Positions 56,962 through 64,000 of a DNA stretch of 64,000 nucleotides are shown piece by piece. The first letter of the stretch is position 1. Every line of letters starts with the position of its first letter. Location: contig NZ_MOBP01000003.1 in the NCBI RefSeq assembly GCF_003732665.1, forward strand, positions 309,582-373,581, read 5' to 3'. The notes beneath the pieces were generated by a model that searched no databases, had not been told where the DNA came from, and saw only the letters and a list, made by a program, of their open reading frames with translations. Source of the DNA: Pseudomonas frederiksbergensis. GTDB taxonomy: Bacteria; Pseudomonadota; Gammaproteobacteria; Pseudomonadales; Pseudomonadaceae. The position numbers were made by a program, and so were the translations under genes.

Positions 56962-57585
56962 ATGAAACGCGTGCTTATGTTGTTAGCCAACGGCGTTGAG
57001 CCTCTCGAAATGGCGGCCTTTACCGATGTGCTTGGCTGGGCCGATTTAATCGGTGATGACTCTATTGAATTGGTCAACGCCGGCCTTCGTAGAAAAATCG
57101 TTACGACGTTCGGGCTCACTCTAAATCCCGGCTTCTTACTGAATGAACTGGATTTGAGCAGCTTTGATGCCTTGGCATTACCCGGTGGTTTTGAACCCGC
57201 TGGTTTTTACGAGGAAGCACTAAGCGAACCCTTTCTGGACACCATCCGCCACTTTGTCGAGGCCGGTAAACCAGTGGCCAGTGTCTGTGTGTCTTCGGTT
57301 TGCCTGGGCGTCGCCGGAGTGCTGCGGGGCAGAAGCGCCACGACCTACCACCAGGAAGGAGGCAAACGAAAAAGTCAGCTGCTTGAGACCGGTGCCCATT
57401 TCGTAGACCGGCCGTTGATTGTCGATAACAACATCATCACCTCAAGCGGGCCAGGCACTGCTACCGAAGTCGTGTTTGCGCTGCTGGAGAAACTGACCAG
57501 CGCTGAAAACTCTGCGCATGTGCGCAAAAAAATGCGCTTTGCGACCCCGTCTCAAGAATGGTTCGAGACCCCCCAAGTACCCTGA
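56962..57585 (+). CDS. DJ-1/PfpI family protein
   Basis: The 207-residue protein has the family glutamate (GVEPLE), the LALPGGFEPAGFYEEAL segment and nucleophile-elbow cysteines in VASVCVSSVCLG (Cys109, Cys114). Members act as glyoxalases, chaperones or deglycases for oxidised or electrophile-damaged molecules. It is followed 44 bases later by the cysteine hydrolase, in the same direction, so a common transcript is likely. Confidence 0.9.
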   Translation: MKRVLMLLANGVEPLEMAAFTDVLGWADLIGDDSIELVNAGLRRKIVTTFGLTLNPGFLLNELDLSSFDALALPGGFEPAGFYEEALSEPFLDTIRHFVEAGKPVASVCVSSVCLGVAGVLRGRSATTYHQEGGKRKSQLLETGAHFVDRPLIVDNNIITSSGPGTATEVVFALLEKLTSAENSAHVRKKMRFATPSQEWFETPQVP

Positions 57586-57629
57586 TTCAACCCCTTCTTT
57601 CTGTACCCATAATCTATCTAGGTAACTGT

Positions 57630-58175
57630 ATGACTGGCACTGCACTCATCGTCGTTGACATCCAGAATGACTATTTTTCTGGCGGTAAATGGGAACTCAA
57701 TGCCACCGACGCGGCCGCTGACAAGGCTGCTCGTGTGATCGGCGCGGCACGTGAACGGGGGGATTTAGTCGTCCATATCCGTCACGAAACCTTAGCCCCT
57801 GATGCGCCGTTTTTTGTCCCGGGAACCGAAGGTGCGCAGTTGCACGAGAAGGTACGCAACCTCGCGGACGAGTTGGTTATCGTTAAACACTTCATGAACC
57901 CGTACCGCGAAACTGAACTGCTTCACGTGCTTGAAAACAACGAGATCAAACGGGTCACGGTGGTCGGAAACATGAGCCACATGTGTATTGATGCTGTCAC
58001 TCGCGCGTCTGACGACTTCGGTTTCGAGACGACGGTTATTCACGATGCCTGTACGACTCACGACTTGGAGTTCAATCACGTCAAGGTTCCTGCGCCTCTG
58101 GTGCATGCGGCTTTCATGGCGGCCCTGCAATTTGGTTACGCCAGGGTGCTAAGCGCAGATGAGTATCTGGCCTAG
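57630..58175 (+). CDS. Isochorismatase-family cysteine hydrolase
   Basis: The 181-residue protein has the catalytic triad residues Asp10 (VVDIQNDY), Lys86 (VKHFMNPY) and Cys119 (NMSHMCIDAV). This is the nicotinamidase/YcaC/isochorismatase fold, whose substrates are amides or similar. The Met-Cys-x-D-A form is common in plant-associated homologues called SaxB in isothiocyanate resistance, but identity with SaxB is not shown. It is 32 bases from the next GST gene. Confidence 0.88.
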   Translation: MTGTALIVVDIQNDYFSGGKWELNATDAAADKAARVIGAARERGDLVVHIRHETLAPDAPFFVPGTEGAQLHEKVRNLADELVIVKHFMNPYRETELLHVLENNEIKRVTVVGNMSHMCIDAVTRASDDFGFETTVIHDACTTHDLEFNHVKVPAPLVHAAFMAALQFGYARVLSADEYLA

Positions 58176-58207
58176 TTTTTTCGCTGTTTTGCCCAGAGGT
58201 TAAAAAA

Positions 58208-58888
58208 ATGTCCAATCTCTCCAGCGCTGTGGATTATTACTACTGGCCAACGCCCAACGGGCAGAAAGTCGCCATCTTTCTTGAAGAGTCGGGACTGCCT
58301 TACACCTCGCACCCAATCAACATCAGCAAGGGTGAACAATTTTCTGCCGAGTACACCCGTCTTTCGCCGAACCAGCGGATCCCGGCTATCGTCGATAGCG
58401 AGGCTGGTGTGTCAGTTTTTGAGTCAGGTGCCATTTTGTTGTACCTGGCACAACGGCACAGGCAATTTATCCCTGCTGATAACCAGCAAGCGATTGAAGT
58501 CCTGCAGTGGCTGTTCTGGCAGGCGGCGAGTTTGGGCCCAATCCTGGGGCAGACTGTGTTCTTCCTGAATTTTGCCTCCGAACATGTCCCGCTCGCGGTG
58601 GCGAGATTCAGTAAGGAAACGGAGCGCCTTTACGGGGTGTTGGAGAAACAACTGACTGAGCAACCGTACATCGCTGGCGAGTATTCGATAGCCGACATGG
58701 CGATTTATCCTTGGGTGCTTCAGTACAACAAACAAGGAATAACGCTCGATGGATACCCGCACATAGCGGCGTGGTTAGCCAGAATCAGTGAGCGTCCAGC
58801 CGTGATACGTGCCTACGCTAAAGGGGAATTGATTCGCCCCTCGGTACAAACCGAGCAGGACAGGAAAAAGCTCTATGAGCTTCCTTAG
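58208..58888 (+). CDS. Glutathione S-transferase (YfcG/YghU-like)
   Basis: The 226-residue enzyme has YYWPTPNGQKVAIFLEESGL, the cis-Pro RIPAIVDSEAG, FESGAILLYLAQRH and the C-terminal helix YIAGEYSIADMAIYPWV. The Thr-Pro-Asn-Gly motif at the active site is typical of the Nu-class disulphide-reducing GSTs YfcG/YghU. With glutathione reductase it may reduce disulphides or conjugate electrophiles. Confidence 0.9.
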   Translation: MSNLSSAVDYYYWPTPNGQKVAIFLEESGLPYTSHPINISKGEQFSAEYTRLSPNQRIPAIVDSEAGVSVFESGAILLYLAQRHRQFIPADNQQAIEVLQWLFWQAASLGPILGQTVFFLNFASEHVPLAVARFSKETERLYGVLEKQLTEQPYIAGEYSIADMAIYPWVLQYNKQGITLDGYPHIAAWLARISERPAVIRAYAKGELIRPSVQTEQDRKKLYELP

Positions 58889-59096
58889 TTCAATCGTGGT
58901 TGTTAGTCACTGTGTTGGCTCGACGGTCATTTCAAACCTTCGAGTCCGCTGAATTTTTGCAGACCGTCGGCCTGCAAAACGCTGAGTTGATGATCACCGG
59001 TAAGTGCGAGTTTGACCCGCCGCCGGGAAATATCTTTCCTCGCTGAACAGCGAGTGAAATGCACCTGTTTACGAATGTGAATACGTAGAGGTGATC

Positions 59097-61160
59097 ATGA
59101 GTCAGACAGACGGGCTGGGGGAATCACCCTGGCATGAAGGCGAACGGCACTTGCAAGAAAGCGTTGGCGTCGCGCAGGTGATGGAGGCAAATGGGCGCAG
59201 GGTCGTACGCGACTATATGCCAGACCAACATCGACTGTTCTACAGCCAACTCCCGTATTTGATTTTGGGTGCTGTCGATGAGAACGGCACTCCTTGGGCA
59301 ACCCTTGTTGAAGGCTCTCCAGGCTTTGCCCATTCTCCCGATCCGCGAGTGCTTCAAATCGACTGCCTGCCTGCTGACGGTGACCCGGTTAAGTCGGGAT
59401 TGAAAAAGGGTGATGCTGTCGGGTTATTGGGTATCGACCTGAAGACTCGAAGGCGAAATCGTATGAATGGCAACATCAGCACCGCCTCTCCTGGCGGTTT
59501 TGCCATTTCTGTCGTTCACAGTTTCGGTAATTGCCCGCAGTACATCCAACTACGCAGTGTCGAGCCCGTCAGTCTGGGGCACGCGTCCTCCAATACCGTC
59601 GCCGAGCATCTCAATGAACTTGATGAGGCCGCAAAGGGGACGATCAACAAAGCCGATACGTTTTTTGTTGCGAGCTACCTGGACCAAAACGGCAAGCGTT
59701 CAGTGGATGTTTCCCACCGGGGGGGCAATCCAGGTTTCGTCAGGATCGAAGGCAACGTTCTGACGATTCCCGATTTTGCTGGCAACCTGCACTTCAATAC
59801 CTTGGGCAATTTTTTACTCAATCCACGCGCCGGGCTGGTGTTCATCGATTTTGAAACCGGCGATGTATTGCAAGTTGCCGGACGCACCGAAATCATTCTC
59901 GTCAGCCCGGAGATTGCGGCATTCCAAGGAGCAGAGCGGCTGTGGACGCTGACCGTTGAACAGGTGGTTCGACGTCACGCGGTTTTGGCACTGCGTTGGC
60001 AGTTTGAGGGTTTTTCTCCCAACAGTCTGATGACAGGTAGTTGGGAGCAAACCGCGGGACGTTTGCAGGCTGATGCCTTACGCGACAAATGGCGGCAACT
60101 ACGGGTAACCCGAATTGTTGATGAAAGCAGCTCTATTCGATCCTTCTACTTTGAACCTGATGATGGTGCAGGATTGCCGCGCTTTGAGGCTGGCCAGCAC
60201 TTGCCGGTGCGTATTTGCGTGACCGAAGGAGAGGCACCTTTAGTCAGAACTTACAGCCTGTCGGGCGCACCCTCCGACAGTTTTTTCCGCATCAGCGTCA
60301 AGCGTGACGGGAGGGTTTCGTCGCATTTGCATGACCGCGTTCAGGTTGGCGATCTGATTGAAGCCCGTGCACCCCAGGGGCGTTTCACCGTTCAGGCAGA
60401 TGAGTATCGGCCGCTGGTTCTGTTGGCGGCAGGGGTTGGAATTACCCCCATGCTCTCGATGCTCCGTGAGGTGATCTATCAAGGGGAGCGTATCCGGCGC
60501 ACACGTCCCACCTGGTTTATTCAAAGTGCACGCACTTTGTCTGAACTTGGGTTTCGCGACGAATTGTATGAATTGGCAGTCCGCGCCAAAGACAAAATCC
60601 GCGCGTTACGAGTACTCAGTCAACCAGAGCCTCATGCTCGCGTCGGCGAACACTATGAAATGGCTGGACGCATCGACGTCGAGTTGCTCAAGGCGTTGTT
60701 GCCCTTGGACGATTATGATTTTTACCTGTGTGGACCTGGGCCATTTACCCAAGCGCTGTACGACGGATTACGCGAATTGCGCATTGGCGATGATCGTATA
60801 CACGCGGAAACTTTTGGCCCTTCGACGTTGGTCCGTCAGCGGGATCAATTGACTCCAGCAGTCGAGCAAGTGCCAGCAGCAAGCAGCCCGGTCAAAGTGT
60901 TGTTTGCAGGATCATCTAAAGAAGCACGTTGGGAGCCAGGTGGCGGAAGCTTACTGGAGTTGGCTGAAAGCCGTGGTCTGAACCCGGACTTTAGTTGTCG
61001 CGGTGGATCGTGCGGAACTTGCCGTACCAAACTCATCAGTGGGCAAGTGCACTATTTGAATTTGCCCGCTGAGATGCCGGCCGAAGGGGAAGTGCTGATT
61101 TGCTGCGCTGTACCTGCACAAGCCAAGGAGGGCGACGCCCCCCTTGTGCTGGATTTGTAA
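59097..61160 (+). CDS. Three-module PNPOx-like / flavin reductase / 2Fe-2S ferredoxin fusion
   Basis: The 687-residue protein has three parts. Residues about 40-230 form a pyridoxamine-5'-phosphate-oxidase-like flavin domain (LFYSQLPYLILGAVDENGTP, NLHFNTLGNFLLNPRAGLVF). Residues about 340-575 are a ferredoxin-reductase module: FAD site VRTYSLSGAPSD, NAD site LLAAGVGITPMLSML, CGPGPFTQ. The C-terminus is a [2Fe-2S] domain with Cys634, 639, 642 and a final Cys669 or 670 (SCRGGSCGTC, CCAVP). NAD(P)H electrons could reach the PNPOx domain or an external partner. ATG 59097 follows GAGGTGATC. Function unknown. Confidence 0.9.
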   Translation: MSQTDGLGESPWHEGERHLQESVGVAQVMEANGRRVVRDYMPDQHRLFYSQLPYLILGAVDENGTPWATLVEGSPGFAHSPDPRVLQIDCLPADGDPVKSGLKKGDAVGLLGIDLKTRRRNRMNGNISTASPGGFAISVVHSFGNCPQYIQLRSVEPVSLGHASSNTVAEHLNELDEAAKGTINKADTFFVASYLDQNGKRSVDVSHRGGNPGFVRIEGNVLTIPDFAGNLHFNTLGNFLLNPRAGLVFIDFETGDVLQVAGRTEIILVSPEIAAFQGAERLWTLTVEQVVRRHAVLALRWQFEGFSPNSLMTGSWEQTAGRLQADALRDKWRQLRVTRIVDESSSIRSFYFEPDDGAGLPRFEAGQHLPVRICVTEGEAPLVRTYSLSGAPSDSFFRISVKRDGRVSSHLHDRVQVGDLIEARAPQGRFTVQADEYRPLVLLAAGVGITPMLSMLREVIYQGERIRRTRPTWFIQSARTLSELGFRDELYELAVRAKDKIRALRVLSQPEPHARVGEHYEMAGRIDVELLKALLPLDDYDFYLCGPGPFTQALYDGLRELRIGDDRIHAETFGPSTLVRQRDQLTPAVEQVPAASSPVKVLFAGSSKEARWEPGGGSLLELAESRGLNPDFSCRGGSCGTCRTKLISGQVHYLNLPAEMPAEGEVLICCAVPAQAKEGDAPLVLDL

Positions 61161-61179
61161 TGTGGGTGCCATCGATCGC

Positions 61180-61443
61180 TCATCCCGCCAAGCGTGGGCT
61201 GAGCGCTTCGTCGATGCCGCCTTCGCTTTCAAGTTGAGCCAGGTCGTCGAACCCGCCTACGTGGTGATTACCGAAAAAGATCTGTGGGACAGTGCGGCGC
61301 CCACTTCGGCTAACCATTTCATTCCGCACCGGTGCGGACTGTACGTCGATTTCGGTATAGCGAATGCCTTTGGCATTCAGCAGCTTCTTGGCAGCACGGC
61401 AGTATGGGCAAGTGCTGGTGGTGTACATAGTGACTTCAAGCAT
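61180..61443 (-). CDS. grxC: Glutaredoxin (GrxC type)
   Basis: The 87-residue protein has the dithiol site TCPYC (Cys12, Cys15), cis-Pro motif RRTVPQIFFG and GGFDDLAQLE. It reduces protein or GSH-mixed disulphides with glutathione from the gor product. It converges on the reductase fusion gene with 19 bases between stops. Carbonic anhydrase lies 28 bases upstream on the same strand. A chromosomal housekeeping grxC probably exists elsewhere; this is an extra copy. Confidence 0.92.
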   Translation of the reverse strand: MLEVTMYTTSTCPYCRAAKKLLNAKGIRYTEIDVQSAPVRNEMVSRSGRRTVPQIFFGNHHVGGFDDLAQLESEGGIDEALSPRLAG

Positions 61444-61471
61444 CGTGGGTACTCCGTAATAGTTTTGGTGA

Positions 61472-62134
61472 TTAAGCAACGGCTTTTGCAGGACGGGCAT
61501 GCACAGCAACGGTGGTCGGGTGCTTGGCCAGTGACTTGAACGTTTTGTTGTCGGTATCCAGAGCATCGACTGAACCGGTTCCGATGTCGTAAACCCAACC
61601 ATGAAGATTCAGCAGACCTTTTTCCTGAGCCAGGCGCACGCTCGGGTGGGTCTGAATATTGGCCAGTTGGGCGATGACGTTTTCCCGGACCATCGAACTG
61701 ACCTTGGCAGCTTCATTTGCATGAGGGCGCGATTCGTTGATGACTTTCGCTGACTCGGAATGTTGCAACCAGCCAGCGACAGCGGGCAGGTGATCCATGC
61801 ATGTGCACTTGGCAACAGCGGTCATGGCCCCGCAATCGGAGTGGCCGCAGATCACGATGTCGGTGACGCCGAGCACAGCAACTGCGTATTCGACTGTTGC
61901 CGACACGCCACCAGGATGCGGGCTGTAGGACGGCACGATGTTTCCGGCGTTACGGATCACGAACAGTTCGCCAGGTTCTTGCTGGGTCAGCAGTTCAGGT
62001 ACAACGCGGCTATCGGAGCAAGTGATGAACAACGTGCCTGGATGCTGGGTAGTGGCCAGGTGTTTGAACAGATCAGTGCGTTGTGGAAATGCGTCCTTTT
62101 GGAACTTCAAAAAACCGTCGATGAGCGCTTTCAT
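61472..62134 (-). CDS. cynT: Beta-class carbonic anhydrase (CynT-like)
   Basis: The 220-residue enzyme has zinc ligands Cys39, His98 and Cys101, the Asp41-Arg43 dyad (CSDSR) and GHSDCGAM. It supplies bicarbonate for cyanase and prevents its loss as CO2, the role of CynT in E. coli. It is in the same direction as cynS, with a DUF2790 gene between. Confidence 0.92.
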   Translation of the reverse strand: MKALIDGFLKFQKDAFPQRTDLFKHLATTQHPGTLFITCSDSRVVPELLTQQEPGELFVIRNAGNIVPSYSPHPGGVSATVEYAVAVLGVTDIVICGHSDCGAMTAVAKCTCMDHLPAVAGWLQHSESAKVINESRPHANEAAKVSSMVRENVIAQLANIQTHPSVRLAQEKGLLNLHGWVYDIGTGSVDALDTDNKTFKSLAKHPTTVAVHARPAKAVA

Positions 62135-62175
62135 ACTGTGAGCCTCTGATTGATTGTTAAGTGATCGAATGACGA

Positions 62176-62424
62176 TTAGTTAGTGCAACCGCTACCGATT
62201 ACGCTGTATTCCAGAATATGGGTATCACCGTGCGAATCTTTGTAAGTCATTTGCACTGGGGTTGGACCGCATACATCCGCCGCAGGGGTGATGTTGACTA
62301 CCTTGGCGATATCCAAGTGCGTGCCGTAGGCGTATGGAACGGCGTCCGGCGTGACCACAGCGTCCTGTGCATAAGCTGACAGCGAGGCCGTCAGGGACAA
62401 GGCGAGAAACAGAATTTTTTTCAT
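62176..62424 (-). CDS. DUF2790 secreted small protein, second copy
   Basis: The 82-residue protein has a signal peptide (AYA site) and the family core [37 protein letters not shown] then SGCTN. It shares the end ([12 protein letters not shown] against LDYQVEGSGCTN) with the protein at 20502. Its insertion between cynS and cynT suggests a periplasmic role in this operon, or hitch-hiking. Confidence 0.83.
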   Translation of the reverse strand: MKKILFLALSLTASLSAYAQDAVVTPDAVPYAYGTHLDIAKVVNITPAADVCGPTPVQMTYKDSHGDTHILEYSVIGSGCTN

Positions 62425-62485
62425 GACGAATCCTCCAGTCAAAGTTGGTGTTCAATAAAGTTGGTTCAGTAAGTTAGTTGAAGCA

Positions 62486-62506
62486 GGCCCGCAGTGACTG
62501 CGGGCC
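62486..62506 (-). promoter_or_regulatory. Hairpin between cynS and the DUF2790 gene
   Basis: GGCCCGCAG-TGA-CTGCGGGCC, 24 bases past the cynS stop. No T run on the coding strand, so likely processing or partial attenuation. Confidence 0.5.
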
Positions 62507-62529
62507 GAATTACAGTTTCATATGCATCC

Positions 62530-62997
62530 TTAGAAAGGACGCAGTGGCAGGAACTTGCCGTCGAGGGTGATCACTGCGCGGTGGCCGCCTTCTGGGTCTT
62601 CGACTTTCTTCATGTCGAGCTTGAAGTTGATCGCGCTGATGATGCCGTCGCCGAACTGCTCATGAACCAGGGACTTCAGGGTGGTGCCGTAGATCTGGAT
62701 CATTTCGTAAAAGCGGTAGATGGTCGGATCAGTTGGGACGCCCGACAGGCTGCCGCGCAGCGGGATGACTTGCAGGCGGGCTACCGAGTCGGCGTCCAGT
62801 TCCAATTTTTGGCCAATCACTTTGGCTGCGCTTTCTGGCAGTGGGTGTTGGCCGAGCAGAGCTGCGGTTACATAAGCCAGGCCCAGGCCAGTGCCTTCAG
62901 CCAGGTCGGCAAAGGACAGACCTTTATTAGCTTTTGCGTCCAGAATTTCGGTGGTCAGTTGCAGGCTAGTGTCGTTGTAAACGTGAGACTGTTGCAT
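62530..62997 (-). CDS. cynS: Cyanate hydratase (cyanase)
   Basis: The 155-residue enzyme matches cyanase: [20 protein letters not shown], the core [21 protein letters not shown] with catalytic Arg95 and Glu98, and Ser121 in [10 protein letters not shown]. It decomposes cyanate with bicarbonate to ammonia and CO2. ATG 62997 is preceded by GGAGATCC. Its promoter region is the shared 82-base cyn block. Confidence 0.96.
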   Translation of the reverse strand: MQQSHVYNDTSLQLTTEILDAKANKGLSFADLAEGTGLGLAYVTAALLGQHPLPESAAKVIGQKLELDADSVARLQVIPLRGSLSGVPTDPTIYRFYEMIQIYGTTLKSLVHEQFGDGIISAINFKLDMKKVEDPEGGHRAVITLDGKFLPLRPF

Positions 62998-63046
62998 GGT
63001 GGATCTCCTGTGGGGTTTCCCTGAGTTGGTGTTGCTGGTTGATATC

Positions 63047-63128
63047 GCTTGGGTGTGAAGCAATCTTCTGCCGATTAACCGATAGCGTCCAAGACCGATA
63101 TCCAATGCAGCGCATAAGCAGTACCTAT
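63047..63128. promoter_or_regulatory. Duplicated cyn control block, copy B (between cynS and the cupin gene)
   Basis: Differs from the copy at 52086-52167 at seven positions. It lies between cynS (leftward) and the cupin gene (rightward) and can serve both. It is the probable CynR site for the cyanate genes. Confidence 0.75.
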
Positions 63129-63154
63129 GCATTGTGGCTACGGAGGACATGAGC

Positions 63155-63775
63155 GTGAAAACGTCTGAGATGTTGTTGCTAGTACCCAATGGTTATCCCG
63201 TGTGGATCGACGTGCCGCAGGCGACCACGGGAGGTGCGGGCACGGCGATGCGCTTTGTATTGCCGGTCAATGCCCACAATTTGCCGTTGATGCATCGCCA
63301 TGAGACGAAACTGGTGGTGGCGCTCAGTGGCGAATTGGAGATCCGTTCGGGGCGACAACGAATTGCGTTGCTCAAAGAAGGGGAGGCGGTAAAGCTTGAT
63401 CCCTGCACCGCGCACCGAATCCATCAGCAGGGAGCGTGCCCAAGCACGGTAGGAATTGTGTTGTGGCCTGGAGTGGTTGAGTCGGCTTTTCGCGAGCTGG
63501 CTGAGGCGGCTAAACACAACACAATTCTGCGTAGCGAGATGGTTGAAATCCTTTCTCGCTATGGTGTGGTGTGGACTAATGATGCTGTGAGAGAAGAACC
63601 TCAAACGCCCATCGTGCGTCCGCTCCAGGAGTGGTTCGCCGAATTGCCAGAGACAGTCGCGAAACTGGTAGAACTCAAATGGGCGGCATTGGGAAACAAC
63701 CTCGCACGGTCGGCACGGTCGCCAGTGTCTTTACCTCCACGGGCACTGGAGGTGTCGAGAAAGTGCAAGTTATAG
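63155..63775 (+). CDS. Cupin-fold hypothetical protein
   Basis: The 206-residue protein has a cupin barrel with the pattern [20 protein letters not shown] and [18 protein letters not shown], whose His residues could bind a metal. The C-terminal third is a helical tail of unknown type. GTG 63155 is preferred: GGAGG (63142-63146) is eight bases before it, whereas ATG 63149 is only two bases away. It is divergent from cynS and may be co-regulated. Its stop overlaps that of the leftward remnant. Confidence 0.7.
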   Translation: MKTSEMLLLVPNGYPVWIDVPQATTGGAGTAMRFVLPVNAHNLPLMHRHETKLVVALSGELEIRSGRQRIALLKEGEAVKLDPCTAHRIHQQGACPSTVGIVLWPGVVESAFRELAEAAKHNTILRSEMVEILSRYGVVWTNDAVREEPQTPIVRPLQEWFAELPETVAKLVELKWAALGNNLARSARSPVSLPPRALEVSRKCKL

Positions 63776-63982
63776 ACCCAAATCAGAAAGGCCAGGATGA
63801 TCGTCAGGACGACGGCCGAGTGGCCAACGGAATTTTCGCTCTGTCTCTTTGATGGGCATATCGTTGATGCAGGCAAAACGGTGCGCCATCAGACCGTTTT
63901 CAGCGAACTCCCAGTTTTCGTTACCGTAGGAGCGGAACTGTTGTGGCTCAATGTTTTTGGACCATGATGTAGGAGCATCTAC
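63770..63982 (-). pseudogene. DUF1348-like (NTF2-fold) protein, 3' fragment
   Basis: Reading leftward, the frame gives [20 protein letters not shown], then [20 protein letters not shown] and [10 protein letters not shown], a clear C-terminus of the DUF1348 nuclear-transport-factor-2-like family. An in-frame TAG lies at 63983-63985 and no start is present, so the 5' two thirds are lost or frameshifted beyond the window edge. It overlaps the cupin stop by 6 bases. Confidence 0.7.
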
Positions 63983-64000
63983 CTAAGGAAGCATCATGGG

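Noticed and set aside
59091..59096. Two-codon N-terminal extension (GTG ATC) of the reductase fusion
   Set aside because: The GTG lies within the ribosome site GAGGTGATC; ATG 59097 has better spacing.

Overview
The window is chromosomal DNA of a fluorescent-group Pseudomonas. Evidence: an rsmE-type CsrA paralogue, DUF2790, DUF1654 and DUF6124 family genes, REP-type inverted repeats carrying the GGGAGCGGGCTTGCTCGCG signature of P. fluorescens relatives, and the canonical thrS-infC-rpmI-rplT-pheST-ihfA-merR-tRNA-Pro block. No species is claimed.

Layout. 1-3.3 kb: end of an iron(III)-siderophore ABC importer (two FecCD permeases, ATPase), a FhuF-like ferric reductase and an RraA-like protein, tightly overlapped. 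3.7-9.2 kb: periplasmic molybdenum hydroxylase operon (Tat-exported Mo subunit, 2Fe-2S subunit, tri-haem cytochrome c, XdhC chaperone). 9.4-12.7 kb: LysR regulator divergent from an SDR, then a DAO-type flavin oxidase. 12.9-18.2 kb: accessory island starting at tRNA-Val(GAC): a colicin E9/pyocin-type HNH DNase with its immunity protein, short inverted repeats with a GGGACAGATTTATTT core, two paralogous small membrane proteins in opposite orientation, a lambda-type lysozyme coupled to a secreted small protein, and a DUF6124 gene behind a highly structured leader. 18.3-27.4 kb: metal-type two-component system, DUF2790, alpha/beta hydrolase, rsmE, SPOR lipoprotein, siderophore-interacting protein, EndA-type nuclease, periplasmic glutaminase-asparaginase. 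27.4-34.6 kb: ribose operon rbsBACRKD with a clear promoter and a palindromic operator, followed by an exported nucleoside hydrolase that could release ribose for it.

34.6-44.5 kb: small hypothetical genes, cold-shock protein, then the translation block ending with tRNA-Pro(GGG). 44.5-46.2 kb: decayed prophage at tRNA-Pro (integrase fragment, GH19 endolysin fragment) running into the 3' end of a fatty-acid-hydroxylase gene. 46.3-64 kb: accessory, thiol- and cyanate-related region: NmrA-like oxidoreductase with divergent LysR, RclC-like membrane protein, glutathione reductase, a truncated GST, cynR, two intact GSTs, tandem LysR genes, alpha/beta hydrolase, DJ-1/PfpI protein, cysteine hydrolase, a three-module PNPOx-flavin-2Fe2S reductase, glutaredoxin, carbonic anhydrase, DUF2790, cyanase and a cupin, with a broken DUF1348-like gene at the right edge.

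How it fits together: glutathione reductase, GSTs and glutaredoxin form a glutathione-dependent detoxification set, while cynR, carbonic anhydrase and cyanase handle cyanate. An 82-bp promoter block occurs twice, in front of cynR and between cynS and the cupin gene, tying the two ends of the 11-kb stretch together. The most interesting unexplained pieces are the 13-17.5 kb toxin/repeat island, the structured leader of the DUF6124 gene, and the duplicated cyn control region.
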